Positions 1 through 12,109 of a DNA stretch of 64,000 bases are shown one piece after another (the stretch's first letter is position 1; every line of letters begins with the position of its first letter). A program made the translations under genes and the position numbers. The notes under the pieces are model-generated. The model made no database searches. It was not told where the DNA came from and was given only the letters and a program-made list of their open reading frames with translations. Source of the stretch: Archivesica marissinica (taxonomy: Eukaryota > Mollusca > Bivalvia > Venerida > Vesicomyidae); contig CM026404.1 in NCBI GenBank assembly GCA_014843695.1, forward strand, positions 58,787,311-58,851,310, written 5' to 3'.

Positions 1-719
1 ATTTGGTTAATAAATTCCGAGTCTTATATACAGACCAGCGATGGTCATGTAGACATACAGACGCCGTAACATCTGTTACGTTACCTAAGTAGTATTACCT
101 AGTATTAAGATTTTCCGCGTATCAAAAGATTCGGTCTTTTAAAATTACACAACTGGCCACTTGTGCAATCAGTCCCGATACTTAGTCATTCCCGCGCAAA
201 AATATATTTGATATTTTAGGCGCGAAAATGATAGCAGACGATATGCATAAGACAAATATATATAGTACATGGTAAATCAATGATGTCGTATATTAAATAT
301 ATTAATGTATTTATATAATACATTACTATTTATATATGACAATAATAACATTTCGTGCAAATATTGTTTGTTTTTCATATAATTTGCACACCCCGATGGA
401 CAATATTAAGCGGCGATTCATTACTTAATTGGAAAATAGAATGTTTCTGATTCTATTCTATAACACGATAATTAGAATAGGATACAATAAATAAACAACT
501 CCTATCTGTCTTGTAGGGAACTAGTTATTTGAGTAATGTCACAACCACATGTAATTCGACGCTAACAGATACAGTTTATAGTATCGTGTTTGGTAATACA
601 GTATGCTCTAAGATAGTCAAAGACATAACCCCGATATGTTTCAAGAATTTTGTAAAATACGTGCATTCATGAACGTCGCGTCGCGATGGTCTTCTAACAA
701 CACGACTCAATTCGACTCA
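1..719. other. AT-rich non-coding stretch
   Basis: No exon, RNA gene or repeat was recognised here. The sequence is AT-rich with short dyads and many stops in all frames. Confidence 0.4.
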
Positions 720-910
720 TATTGGCGGAAAAATACTCAGGGTGACCTTCCGAGCAGTATTACAAGCACGGACGGCCACCTGGTTAGAACCACCGACCTT
801 CCATAATTCAGCTGGATAAATTCCCCATATGAACGAATTGGATACACAAAGTGCGATTCGAACCTACAGTGACACGTGATTTAAGCTGAACAACACAAAC
901 TACTCGGCAG
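720..910 (-). mobile_element. tRNA-derived SINE remnant (long-variable-arm type)
   Basis: On the minus strand a B-box-like GGTTCGAAT-type motif (plus-strand gcgattcgaacctac, about 855) is followed by a body containing the gacggccacctggttagaacc block seen again at 52690-52880. The copy is diverged and its ends are approximate. Confidence 0.45.
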
Positions 911-1545
911 TCTGAGGCCGCCCGTGTTAGATATGTATGTAAAACATGCATCATTTAGCCTTTATCGCTAATGATATGTCAACCACTACTTTATAGGCAA
1001 AAAATAAGAACAATGTCACACATTAGTTATCTGCTTATTTCGCCTATAGCCTGCTAAAGGTTAATCCCTCTTAGAAGCCATTCTTGACGCCATTACCAAT
1101 ACGACATACATTGACAATGTTGTTGCCAAACCAATGCTCATAATAAAGGCCAGAATCGCATGTAGTCCCAGTAATATCTATGGAGGATGGATAGATATGG
1201 CGACTATTTATCCACTGTATGGTAGCTAAATGGCCGTCGTGTGTATGGAGATATAAATACATTATTAACCTAAATCTCTATGAAGGAAACGGTTAATTAG
1301 TTTCAGTGAACAGTTTAATTCGCTATTATATTAGTCACTATCGCAATAATGTATCTAGCAATCTAAATACTCCACACCCGCTGATAATATGTAATGTAAT
1401 GAACTATTGAATTATATGAAACGCAACATTTAATAAAGTTTCTGCCTAAGTCTGATTTCTGTCATGAGGAGTTGTGCGTGCGAGAGCGAACACGCAGCAT
1501 CGTGACAGAAATATCGACAATCAACAGTAGGCGAGGCGAAATGTA
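911..1545. other. unassigned stretch
   Basis: No supported gene. Short ORFs here have no recognisable domain. Confidence 0.35.
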
Positions 1546-1832
1546 TGTGTGTTTTACGTTTAGTTATAGTCGCTACAGGTCGCCCATATGAGCGACGCCT
1601 CCAGAAGAGATTAGTCATTTTAGATTTTGGAGGATAGTGCAGGATACATACAGAGACCCATTCCAGAGTATCCTGTGGTTCTTCTACGTGCACGGTGTAT
1701 AGCACCGACACGAGACCTCGGTTAAACGTCCCATCTGAAAGACTGTTAATTTTATTATGGTCAGACGGGGGATCGAACCTGCGATCCCTGGATTACCAGT
1801 CCAACGTGTTACCACTGTACTACAGATCAGTA
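1546..1832 (-). mobile_element. SINE family A (tRNA-Thr-like head)
   Basis: Nearly full-length copy read on the minus strand: a tRNA-like head (A box around ctgtagt.cagtggtaaca, B box ggttcgatccc), a conserved body and a tail ending in acgtaaaacacaca. The same consensus recurs at about ten places in the window. Confidence 0.85.
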
Positions 1833-1900
1833 TGTAAAATATGACTAATTACGAACTTATCGTCATCATATTGACAATATGAGAGCACGACAATTTACCT

Positions 1901-2052
1901 TACACCGTGCACGTAAAAGAACAAGAGGAGATTCTGGAATTGGTCTCTGTCTGTATCATTGCACTATCCTCCAACATTCTAAAATGATCAATCTCTTCAG
2001 GAGGCGTCGCTCATAAGAGCGACCGGTAGCGACGCTAAATAAACACACACAG
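1901..2052 (+). mobile_element. SINE family A, 3' half
   Basis: Only the body and tail are present, from the gtgcacgtaaaagaacaagagg block to taaataaacacacacag. It lies 68 bp from the opposite-strand copy at 1546-1832, so the two can pair as a fold-back. Confidence 0.75.
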
Positions 2053-2074
2053 TTATTCCTCAAAGTAATCAATT

Positions 2075-2413
2075 AGTCTCTGGCTCGTGGCGATATACAG
2101 TTTCCTCAATGTATTTAATTGTCTCATATGTGTCATTACCAGTAGCAGAGTTAATACTAGTATTTGCTATATACTGATCCAATAAATAGTCTCTGGCTCG
2201 TGGCGATATACAGTTTCCTCAATGTATTTAATTGTCTCATTTGTGTCATTACCAGTAGCAGAGTTAATACTAGTGTTTGCTATATACTGATCCAATAAAT
2301 AGTCTCTGGCTCGTGGCGATATACAGTTTCCTCAATGTATTTAATTGTCTCATTTGTGTCATTACCAGTAGCAGAGTTAATACTAGTATTTGCTATATAC
2401 TGATCCAATAAAT
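2075..2413. repeat. tandem repeat, 3 x 113 bp
   Basis: Units begin at 2075, 2188 and 2301 with agtctctggctcgtgg and differ by only a few substitutions, which suggests a recent local triplication. No coding content was recognised. Confidence 0.9.
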
Positions 2414-3059
2414 AGTTTTGAAGACTAGCAATTAGTCTATGTAGCAGATGGCTTCAAATCAAGTTCTCCTCGCCACTGTTGGCTCGAGTCATCCAACTGT
2501 GGCTATTAGATGGTTTCATGCGACGGTGTTATCCAGCTGACTGGCGGAAGGTTGATGGTTCTAATCGGAAACTCTGCCCTTGTGTACATATTGGAAGCTC
2601 ATTTACAAATATCAACTGAAGAGTCGTAATTTGACCGACGCTGTCGGTGTGACTTTAACCCCCACCCATAAAAGCCCCCCTCAACTTAATCAACAACAGC
2701 AGCAACAACAATTACAACTAGGCAACCCACAACCCTGTATCCTCAAAGATGAACATAATATTGTGCCATTAATCAACACAGAATTAACATGTCTGCGTAA
2801 CATAGTCATTCATCACCATATAACTCAGGGTTTGTTTTTACATATTTTATTTAAAAAAATCAAACATTCGACACAATATAATATTGTACCGTCCGTAATC
2901 GTATAGTATTTCTGGTGTTTAGTAAATGTTCCCAGTCCAATTGACAACATAAAGATTTTACATCAAATTGTTAGCACGTGCATAAGCATCACACGGCGCT
3001 TTCAAAATCCCAGTTTGTCTCCCCCTAATCTAAATTGATCTCATCTTTTATAGTGAAGC
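2414..3059. other. unassigned stretch with a CAA/CAG microsatellite
   Basis: A short glutamine-type run (caacaacagcagcaacaacaa, near 2690-2715) is the only clear structure. A tRNA-SINE-like body fragment around 2440-2600 is possible but too diverged to call. Confidence 0.35.
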
Positions 3060-3530
3060 AAGCTTGGACATGTATTCCATACCATGTCAAGCTACAGCAG
3101 ATGTTCCAGTAAACATATTTGGTATAAATGTCACTCAATATATCAATTCAGATAGATATATTGTTTTGGTGCAAACACCCGCTTGTACGGACAATAACAA
3201 GTTAACATTTTATAATTGGAATGTTTAACTTTAAATATTAGAGTATACTTCTGATGTAATAGCACCCATGTGTGGCAAAAAAAAACATTAATATACTGAT
3301 CAGGCATACATGTAAAGGATGTCCACGCCAAGTATACTTGTTTCTCTGCCAAATGTACTTGCTTCTCTGCCAACATAAACAGTCAGTACAGTTCCATGTA
3401 TAAGTATCTTGTGTAAAGACCGTATATAGCATTATTAGAAATAGACCAATACGCATAAATATTTACCACGCTATACAACTAATTATGGAGGTAATTAATT
3501 AACATAATCAACATATTACCCCATTATGTT
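3060..3530. repeat. dispersed repeat, copy 1 (partner near 31.2 kb)
   Basis: Shares an ordered series of blocks with 31195-31580: tgtcaagctaca, gtcactcaatatatc, aacaagttaac, cttctctgcca, agaccaata and ggaagtaattaattaacat. No coding potential is visible. An old non-autonomous element is the simplest reading. Confidence 0.55.
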
Positions 3531-3984
3531 ACAGTATATAAAGTAAATAGATATACTGGATTGAAAGTTATGATTATATCAATCCTCTCCACGCTCTGAG
3601 ATTGATTCATATGGAAGACCAAATGCATTGTTTTTTATAATCTATCATAACTCATATTGTTAAGTGGAAACCAATGATCAATTATAAATATTATCACCGA
3701 TTAACTGATGGGGGTATTCACCCTCTATGTCCGCCATTGCACCCATGGGAATGAAATTTCATATGGTGACATGGATAATATGATCGTTGGGGTTCTACAC
3801 CTTGACGTTGCACATATCAGCCATAATTTCCCTTGATATTAGCAGATGTCCACTTAACTATGACATCAGCCATATTATAAACCAATACTTTGTTTTCTTT
3901 AAACAGAAATGCATAACATTAATTATGTATACATACGATTTTACATACGCTTGTGAAACATTTGTTAGTTAATACACATTTAGT

Positions 3985-4066
3985 TTAGCTCGATTGCAAT
4001 ACAAGATCTTTCAATCTATATTAATCACTCTCGAGACCTCATTCCTGGTGGAATCCATCTTCACTA
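3985..4066 (-). mobile_element. SINE family C, 3' fragment
   Basis: Minus-strand copy of the family C tail (tagctcgattgcaatacaag, then ctcgagacctcattcctgg). It is truncated into a GA microsatellite. Confidence 0.65.
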
Positions 4067-4102
4067 GAGAGTGAGAGAGATAGAGAGAGGGAAGAGAGAT
4101 AG

Positions 4103-4147
<45 letters not shown>
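4067..4147. repeat. (GA)n microsatellite
   Basis: A nearly pure run of gagaga, purine-only on this strand for most of its length. Confidence 0.95.
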
Positions 4148-4152
<5 letters not shown>

Positions 4153-5147
4153 GATAAATAGCTTTATTCCCTCCACTACAGGGAGAGCCACATACAACAT
4201 AAACATAACTATCTAATTTGCAAAGAACACAATCTAATACAAATGAAATTTATACTTGACACTTATGCAAGTTATAATGCACATCAAGTACATATCTATA
4301 CAAATGATATTTACAGAGAAAGGCATATACTTTACGATGCACAATGCTATTTACACTGGTGCGTACACAGTAGTTCTAGCATAATATACACATAATTATT
4401 TGTATATAAATAATATATACTCATACATATATGTACATGTACATAAACCACACATATTCATGTATAATACCGGTGCACCAGTATTAATATCCGTGATAAG
4501 CGCACACTAAACCTGAGTGGATCTTACCGAAACGAAATTCAAGATTCAAACAGACTATCAAACGATGATTGGATATCACATTGTGCACGCATCACATGGC
4601 TGCATAAAGCTTATACCATGCAGTTAACAAAAGTAACAGTCGTACAGTCTATATCAATTGTAACAGTGTTAGAAAGGTACATGTTTCAACTAATTTGCAG
4701 TCGTATTTCAGAGCCGTCAGTGCCTACGTCTTAGCTATGATGTATGCAACTATGTTATACTGTACATATATATTTCAATATAGATCAGCTGCTGAAAACA
4801 ATGTACATTACATGAATATCGCACCCCAGCTACCTTGTCATCAAGTACAAATACTTTACACTAGCCAACATCTTTTCGCTGGCATAGTCATCGATATCAT
4901 AGTGTTTAAGGCCATGTACGTCAAACACTTGAACATTTTGTTGTTGACGCATCCATTTAATGAACATTAAAATTGTGTACGTGTAATAACATTTGTCCTT
5001 AAAAGTGATCTCAAGTTTTCATTTTGAACAAAAAAAGAATTGGATGCATAATAATGTTTTCGGCTAAATAATTGCATCTTGTACAACGCTCGGGCTTAAA
5101 AAACAAAAGTAATTTACACAGTAACGTTGAAACAATATTCTTTTTGT
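4148..5147. other. unassigned stretch
   Basis: The first ~60 bp, read on the minus strand, end in aataaagctatttatctatc and may be the 3' end of a LINE. Nothing else could be supported. Confidence 0.3.
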
Positions 5148-5390
5148 GGAAGTCGTGATAGCTCAGTGGTAGCGCGTTTGCTTTACGTGCGAAAGGCCCG
5201 GAGTTCGAGCCTCTCTGGAGCCGTTACGATTGTGTCCTTAGGTAAGGCATTTAAATTCCACATGCCTCTTCTCTCTCCCTCGTGGCGATGGATTCCACCA
5301 GGAATTAGGTATCGAGAGTGATTTAATATAAGTTATAAGAACTTGTTTCGCAATCGAGCTAAAATAAATTTGTATAAACTAAACTAAACA
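5148..5390 (+). mobile_element. SINE family C (tRNA-like head)
   Basis: Full-length copy: head ggaagtcgtgatagctcagt with A box, B box gagttcgagcc, a body with ggcatttaaattccac and atggattccaccaggaat, and the tail gagtgatttaatataag ... cgagctaaaataaatttgt. Confidence 0.85.
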
Positions 5391-5891
5391 AAATTCTTTT
5401 ACAGAAGGGTATTTTCGACTCAAATGCCATGGTACACACAGGCGTTTATTAGTAAACATGTTCACATACTGCTCCGGTGTTAAGATTCGTCTTTCACAAA
5501 GTATGTTCTGTTCACGAGACAGAACATGGCGAGCAAGAAGACGTTTCCATGAATATTTTGATGGAAAGTATGCCGAATCTTGAAACAAAGTTACGTAGGA
5601 CAATATATCATATTTCTGCAGAATTTTGAAAATATCTGGCATAAAGCCTAAACTCTGGCGCTCTTTGTAATATATGTATCTGACAAGTCTGTGAATGAAT
5701 ATTTTCGTCGCTAGGTAGTTACACCGCAGCCTGCAGAGTGGTCCAAAAAACTGTTTTCTGTACTCTATACATGTATAGATTGGCATAACCCCTAGCGCAT
5801 TTATGGCAGTGTCATTATTTGAACATATATGTATTCTTTGGATATATTTGACACAATCTACGAGAACGTACCAGAAGTAATGTGTTTGCAT
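5379..5891 (-). pseudogene. LINE reverse-transcriptase C-terminal fragment
   Basis: An open frame of 170 codons on the minus strand. It is rich in blocks typical of the C-terminal, post-RT region of CR1/RTE-like LINE proteins as I recall them (RKQFFGPLCRL, GFMPDIFKILQKY, FPSKYSWKRLL, WHLSRKYP). There is no upstream RT core, so this is a 5'-truncated insertion. Its 3' end abuts the SINE at 5148-5390. The clade is uncertain; the LINE origin is the more secure part of the call. Confidence 0.65.
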
Positions 5892-7153
5892 CTGTCATAT
5901 AGTTCCATATAACTGCCGACCCGGCTTGGACTTTGTTGTCTAGGTTCTATTGTAGTGTATGTAGTTTGTTTGGGGGAACTCGCTTGTCTTGAGGTACCGG
6001 GGCGGGTCGGGCTATAATTAAAAGATCCAATTCACAATTTAAATTTTACGAAAAGTTTTAATTCTATTTATTTAACCTGTTTCAGATTCTGGATTAAGCG
6101 TAATGCATCCAGAATCGTGGGGGTATTTCAACTAGTGCTGGTTGGATCTGCGCGTGCGCAGTTCGAACGCACACCTTCCCAGATTGGCAGCCAATGGGTG
6201 AATTTTGAATCTTCATGGAACCAGATTGCCCGTGGCATATATCTTTATGGTAGATGTTTGGTCGACACTTTTATTATGGACCCACATATGCAACAGAACA
6301 AATAATTAATGTTTAAACTACTCTGACACTAATCCCCTGTCATCCTATTACGCAGACGAGTAATGTAGATGTTGCATAATAACTATCTAGTAATGCCAGT
6401 AATTATTTGTGTAAAGATATGAAATATTTGATGTGTTTAATTGCAATGAACACAAATTGTAAATTATAAATGTATAAACTCTTCGAAAGTCAGTAAGATT
6501 GAAAACAGTTACTTATTAGTTATGCAATTAAAGTCTAAATAAATTGAGTCCCTTATATATACAAAATGTACATCTAATAGGAATGAACAGGCTAAGAAAT
6601 GAACAGGCTATGAAATGAACAGGCCATCAATTTGAGCTTGATAGCATAACTCCTTAGGTTGTACAATAGTTCTATATATATTCGCCAGTGTTAATGGATT
6701 AGTGGTGGAAAAAGACCCCGGATGTTCATCCGAGAAGTATTTCTGGCATAAACGTATGCCTAGACCTATAAATAGCTTCCTGCTCGCCCATATGGTTTAC
6801 CGGCGGCGAGGGTAAATAAACTCAATCATCATCAAATAGCTTCCTCATATGAAATCATTCGAACAACCCAGTTGGATTCCAACTTACATGGTGATCGTGA
6901 ACTTATTTGAAATCAACGAATGACCTTAGCAACTAGCCACTAGAACATACAGGCCCCAGCGAAACATGTTCATGATAACTGTTATTAAATATTCCAATAG
7001 TGTATAATTAGGTGGCTCTTCCTATTGAAATATGACTACACACATTATTTTTAATGACCCAGCTTGTGATCCAAATTAAGCATTACAGGGTGCCACTCTG
7101 TCACCAACCATTTACTATTTGATACAGAAGGATTAATACAAGAAATGTAGGCT
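5892..7153. other. unassigned stretch
   Basis: Contains a short local triplication (gaaatgaacaggct, 6583-6630) and, around 6700-6830, a diverged SINE-like body (aaagaccccggatgttcatcc) related to sequence near 8770. No gene was recognised. Confidence 0.35.
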
Positions 7154-7405
7154 ACTTTATTTAAACTTGATTTATTTTACAACGACTGCGAAGCAAGTTC
7201 TGACAACTTATATTAATCACTCTCGATGGCGCGGATGAAAGCGTATATGTGGTCATTCATGTGGGAGGAAACCGGAATACCCGGAGAAAACCCACCTGTC
7301 CGATCTGGTGACCATCGTACCATCTCACATACTTCCCGGTCCAAGGATCGAACCCGGGTTGCATTGGTGAGAAACGAGCACACCAACCACTGCGCTAATC
7401 GGACA
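7154..7405 (-). mobile_element. SINE family B (tRNA-like head)
   Basis: Minus-strand copy: head gtccgattagcgcagtggtt, B box gggttcgatcc, body ccagatcggacaggtgggtt, and a 3' tail gagagtgattaatataag ... gtaaaataaa. Family B is the most frequent intact SINE here. Confidence 0.85.
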
Positions 7406-7555
7406 GTTAATATTTAATCAATAAGGTACATTGATTTGCTATTTAAAAATCCAAAATTGTGACGTTCATTGGATTGAAGCTTTGTTATATGTTTTTGTTA
7501 TCCTGCAATTTGTAATACACGTCAGATATTCAGATTTAATGGTTTAATCGGCAAA

Positions 7556-7795
7556 CTAGTTTATACAAATTTATTTTAGCTCGATTGCGAAACAAGTTCT
7601 TTCAACTTATATTGATCACTCTCGAGACCTCATTCCTGATGTAATCCATCGCCATGAGGTAGAGAGAAGAGGCAACGTGGAATTTAAATGCCTTGCCTAA
7701 GGGCATAATCGTTCCGGCTCCAGCGGGGCTCGAACTCCGGATCTTTCGCACCTAAAGCGAACGCGCACCCACTGCGCTATCACGATTTCCACAAT
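7556..7795 (-). mobile_element. SINE family C
   Basis: Full-length minus-strand copy from the head (ggaaatcgtgatagcgcagt) to the tail (gagctaaaataaatttgtat). Confidence 0.85.
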
Positions 7796-7918
7796 CGGCA
7801 AAATATAAGTTGGGTTTGGCCATTAACAAACATGAACCATAGCTAAGATAACACATGCAATTATATTCAATATCACACGTACATTATACAAAGTTGAATC
7901 CCATTTACAAAACAGTAA

Positions 7919-8208
7919 TGTGTGTTTTATGTTTATTTATCGTCGCTACAAGTTGCCCATATGAGCGACCCCTCCTGAAGAGATTAGTAATTTTAGATTT
8001 TTGGAGGATAGTGCAATGATACAGAGAGAGACCCATTCCAGTTCTCCTCTGGTTCTTTTAGGTGCACGGTGTACAGCACCGACACGGGACCTAGGTTTAC
8101 AGTCCCATCTGAAAGACTGTTAATTTTATTAGGGTCAGACGGGAGATCGAACCTGCGATCCCATAGCAGTCCAACGTGTTAACCACTGGACTAAATATCC
8201 GTCTGTCA
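7919..8208 (-). mobile_element. SINE family A
   Basis: Minus-strand copy with a small deletion in the anticodon region of the tRNA-like head. It is followed within 40 bp by the 34-bp minisatellite. Confidence 0.85.
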
Positions 8209-8245
8209 AAACTGTCAACTTGTTCAAGGGTAGTTTGACTAATTT

Positions 8246-8730
8246 TGAAGCTTCTTGTGCAATGTTTGTTTGGTGTGTTTGGAGCTTCGTGTGCAATGTT
8301 TGTTTGTTGTGTTTCGAGCTTCTTGTGCAATGTTTGTTTGGTGTGTTTGAAGCTTCGTGTGAAATGTTTGTTTGGTGTGTTTGAAGCTTCTTGTGCAATG
8401 TTTGTTTGGTGTGTTTGAAGATTTTTGTGCAATGTTTGTTTGGTGTGTTTGAAGCTTCTTGTGCAATGTTTGTTTGGTGTGTTTGAAGATTTGTGTGCAA
8501 TATTTGTTTGGTGTGTTTGAAGCTTCTTGTGCAATGTTTGTTTGGTGTGTTTGAAGCTTCTTGTGAAATGTTTGTTTGGTGTGTTTGAAGCTTCTTGTGC
8601 AATGTTTGTTTGGTGTGTTTGAAGCTTCTTGTGCAATGTTTGTTTGGTGTGTTTGGAGCTTCTTGTGAAATGTTTGTTTGGTATGTTTGAAGCTTCTTGT
8701 GCAATGTTTGTTTGGTGTGTTTGGAGCTTA
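8246..8730. repeat. minisatellite, ~14 x 34 bp
   Basis: The unit is gaagcttcttgtgcaatgtt followed by tgtttggtgtgttt. The unit has no stop on the minus strand in any frame, so overlapping minus-strand ORFs of up to 189 codons appear. They are a by-product of the repeat and not genes. Confidence 0.95.
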
Positions 8731-9867
8731 AAATCGCATCATCTGGCGATTATCGAGCTATCATTTGTTGATGAAGACCCCGGATGTAGTATAATGTTAG
8801 CATAAAAGAAACATTTGCGACCTAAATGATATGTATTGAAATATAAGTCCGTCGTCTATTGTATACAATCATCGTCGTCGTGTTATAATTGCACAATTTA
8901 CACAAATTGTATTACTATGCAAGGAAAGATTGCGCGTTCTTGTCATTATTCAATGATTACTATTAATCGAGTTGAGCGGATGAACGTTTTTTAATCTTTC
9001 GGCTTTGAACAGGTAATGATCATTCTGCCCAGAACTAATGAATAAATGAATACATAATTATTGCATTAAGAAAGTAATAATGAAATTAATTGTATTAATT
9101 TTTGTTCCTAATAGGATATCTTATATGATTCATATTTTCAATCCTGCGCGCATGCGTCGAAATTACGATCTGATCACTTCGATTTCAAGGACAGGTTCGT
9201 TCCAGAGGAACAACGACTTCTTCTCCAATAACGGCTGAATGGATTCTGATGATAATTCATGGCATTAACTGCTGCATGGAATGATATTGAAGGCATTGTA
9301 TTATTCATATACTTTATTTATGAAAGGCAGTCTTTGGTTGCTATGGTAACTAAAACTGCCATTGACTTACTGTAGGAAAATACAAAAAAACAACATAAAT
9401 TGGCTATTTCAATCTAAAAATAATTGTTTCCGAGTAACACTCTTTATATTGATTCAATATTAATGTCTATACTGCTCTTCAGAAATGGAGGAAATAAAAG
9501 TATATATCTATCATTTTAACATCTTGTTTCTTGCAATGCTACTTGAAATGCATGGTGGTAAATGTCTGCCATGCTCTAACTACAACTAATTCATGGAATG
9601 CTTCGCAATATATCATATATAGCTATCTGACAGCATGATTGCGGTGGAGTTTTCTAGCGAAACACTCATATTTATATTATTTTAATAAGATTCATAATTC
9701 AATGTTTTCTTCAGTAACGTAAGCATACAATGTTTTTGTTACATTTAATATCAAATCTATATTAACTAATGAGTTACAAACATGACACAAGATTTGTTTA
9801 TATGATAAGATGAAACAATAAAAACATATATATAGATATATAGATTAGGTTGAACATGCACGAGCAA
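8731..9867. other. unassigned stretch
   Basis: AT-rich, no exon recognised. The first 60 bp include another gaagaccccggatgtag SINE-body fragment. Confidence 0.35.
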
Positions 9868-10160
9868 TGACGGATCTGTAGTCCAGTGCTAACACGTTGG
9901 ACTAGTAATCCAGGGATCGCAGGTTCGATCCCCCGTCTGACCCTAATACAATTAACAGTCTTTCAGATGGGACGTTAAACCGAAGTATCGTGTCGGTGAT
10001 GTACACTGTGCACGTAAAAGAACCAGAGGAGACTCTAGAATGGGTGTCTGTCTGTATCATTGCACTATCATCCATACATCTAAAATGACTAATCTCTTCT
10101 GGAGGCGTCGCTCATATGGGCAACTGGTAGCGACGTTAAATAAACGAAAAACACACACGA
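9868..10160 (+). mobile_element. SINE family A
   Basis: Full-length plus-strand copy, a good reference for the family: gacggatctgtagtccagt, B box gcaggttcgatccc, body ctttcagatgggacgttaaa, tail ggtagcgacgttaaataaac. Confidence 0.88.
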
Positions 10161-10437
10161 ACAATGCATTGATGAATACATTCATTATGGCATGATTAAT
10201 CCAAAATATTAAAAATGTTCTGTCGTAAAATGATGCATATACATACGTGCACAATTTAAGTTACGGTTTGTATTCGGCATAGGTTCAACACATTTGAAAA
10301 CACCCGGTCTAACATATTAATAATTTTTCAAGTATATCAGTGATTACAAATACACACACAATGAAATGCATCCTCTATATCACCGGATTTACAAATAATA
10401 CAATATCTTTGGTTAATACATATATCAACAGAAATGG

Positions 10438-10660
10438 CTGTCCGATTAGCGCAGTGATTAGTACGCTCGCCTCTCATCAATGCAACCCGGGTTCGATCCT
10501 CGGACCGGGAAATATATGAGATGATAAGATGGTAGCCAGATCGGACAGGTGTCTTCCCACATATACGCTTTCATCCGCGCCAACGAGAGTGATTAATATA
10601 AGTTGTTAAAACTTGCTTCGCAATCGTTGAAAAATAAATTAAGTTTAAACCAAAACTACA
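10438..10660 (+). mobile_element. SINE family B
   Basis: Plus-strand copy starting ctgtccgattagcgcagt and ending caatcgttgaaaaataaatt, with a shortened body. Confidence 0.83.
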
Positions 10661-11846
10661 GAATTGTAGCAAAACCTATTGTACAACCCATTTGTTTTTA
10701 TTAATTTGCATTATCATTATATTATGTATTGTAGCTATATCCGTTATGCATATAAGTGATAGCTGCAATTATATATGATTTTAATTACATTCATTGCAAA
10801 ACACGGTATATTATCTGAACAAAACAATAATGTTGTTGGTTTAAGCATATTTATTCATTCATAATGTACAGTACATATCTATTGTATACAGAATGAAAAT
10901 GGGTTTAATCGAAAGCGCACAGCTTATTGAGATTATCTCCATTACATATATAAATGTGTGTACTATAGGCGACTTAAGACGTAAAGGTAAATGTATTGTA
11001 GTAAGACCAAAATATATAATAAGTGTATGAAATTATAGCTAGATAAACGGGAATGGGAGGGCGGGGGGGGGGTGGGGAGAAAGTGATGAAATAACACATA
11101 CAGTTTTCATGGTTTATCACTATGCAAGCGCGTCAGTCCCTGTTTACATACATATTGTTAGAAATGTTTAGACTTTTCTATGAATCGAAAGCGCAAAGCT
11201 TATTGAGAGTATATGCATCCAATAATGTTATTGGTCAGGCCCCTTCCAAGTTTGAGGCATTTCCACCACAACCTACCAACATATATATTAAACATAAGTA
11301 TGCAATATGTCAGTGGATAGTAGATGTTCTAAACTCTAGTTTGGTATTAAATTAATTTGACAATGTTATCTGATGCATATTTAGGGCAGCAAATATATAT
11401 TATAATCATTATTTTGAGGCCCTCATTATAAAGGTAACCCTGTTTATTTACATTTTTGTTTAATAATAATGCATACAATTTTAACAAATAGTTGATGTGA
11501 ACATGAAGTATATAGCAATTGTGTTCTTTATATCTTAAAATGGAAGCAAGATAACAATACTTATCATCTGTTCAAAGTTACTCACCATTTTGGTTCGTTG
11601 TTCGCCACATTATGTTACCTTAAATGCGAAACGAAATATAAAAGATAACAAATATTATTTAGTCCCATGCACTCGCCGCGAAAAATTGAACATTTCGAAA
11701 TCGTCGAAATTAGCCTTGCAGTTAATAGCAAATAATGTTCCATTATGTTGACAAACAACACTGAACGTCATTATAACGTTCATTTACGGAGTTGTTTGCT
11801 TGTGTTGTATTTGTACTCCTGTATATCATTGAAGTAGGGTGGGCCG
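10661..11846. other. unassigned stretch
   Basis: AT-rich with a G-rich run near 11060-11080 (gggcggggggggggtgggg). No coding or RNA feature was recognised. Confidence 0.35.
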
Positions 11847-11847
11847 A

Positions 11848-12078
11848 TTAGTGCAGTGGTTAGGGCGCTCGCTTCTCACCAATGCAACCCGGGTTCGATC
11901 GGAACCGAAAATAATGTGAGATGGTACGGTGGTCGCCAGATCGGACAGGTGGTATTCTCCGGGTACTCAAGTTTCGTCCCACACGAATGACCACGCTTTC
12001 ATCCGCGCCAACGAGAGTGATTAATATAAGTTGTCAGAACTTGCTTCGCAATCGTTGTAAAATAAATAAAGTTTAAAC
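11848..12078 (+). mobile_element. SINE family B (5' part of a duplicated block)
   Basis: Full-length copy with a private deletion after the B box (ttcgatcggaaccgaaaata). The same deletion is present at 37856-38094, and the similarity continues ~190 bp beyond the SINE, so these are two copies of one larger block. Confidence 0.85.
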
Positions 12079-12109
12079 TTTAAACATTCTACAGTATATC
12101 CAATAGATA

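Noticed and set aside
4695..4970. 91-codon ORF with hydrophobic segments
   Set aside because: No known motif, AT-rich context and no support beyond openness.
8097..8704. Minus-strand ORFs of 179-189 codons with repeated peptide units
   Set aside because: They arise because the 34-bp minisatellite unit has no stop in any minus frame; all three frames are open.
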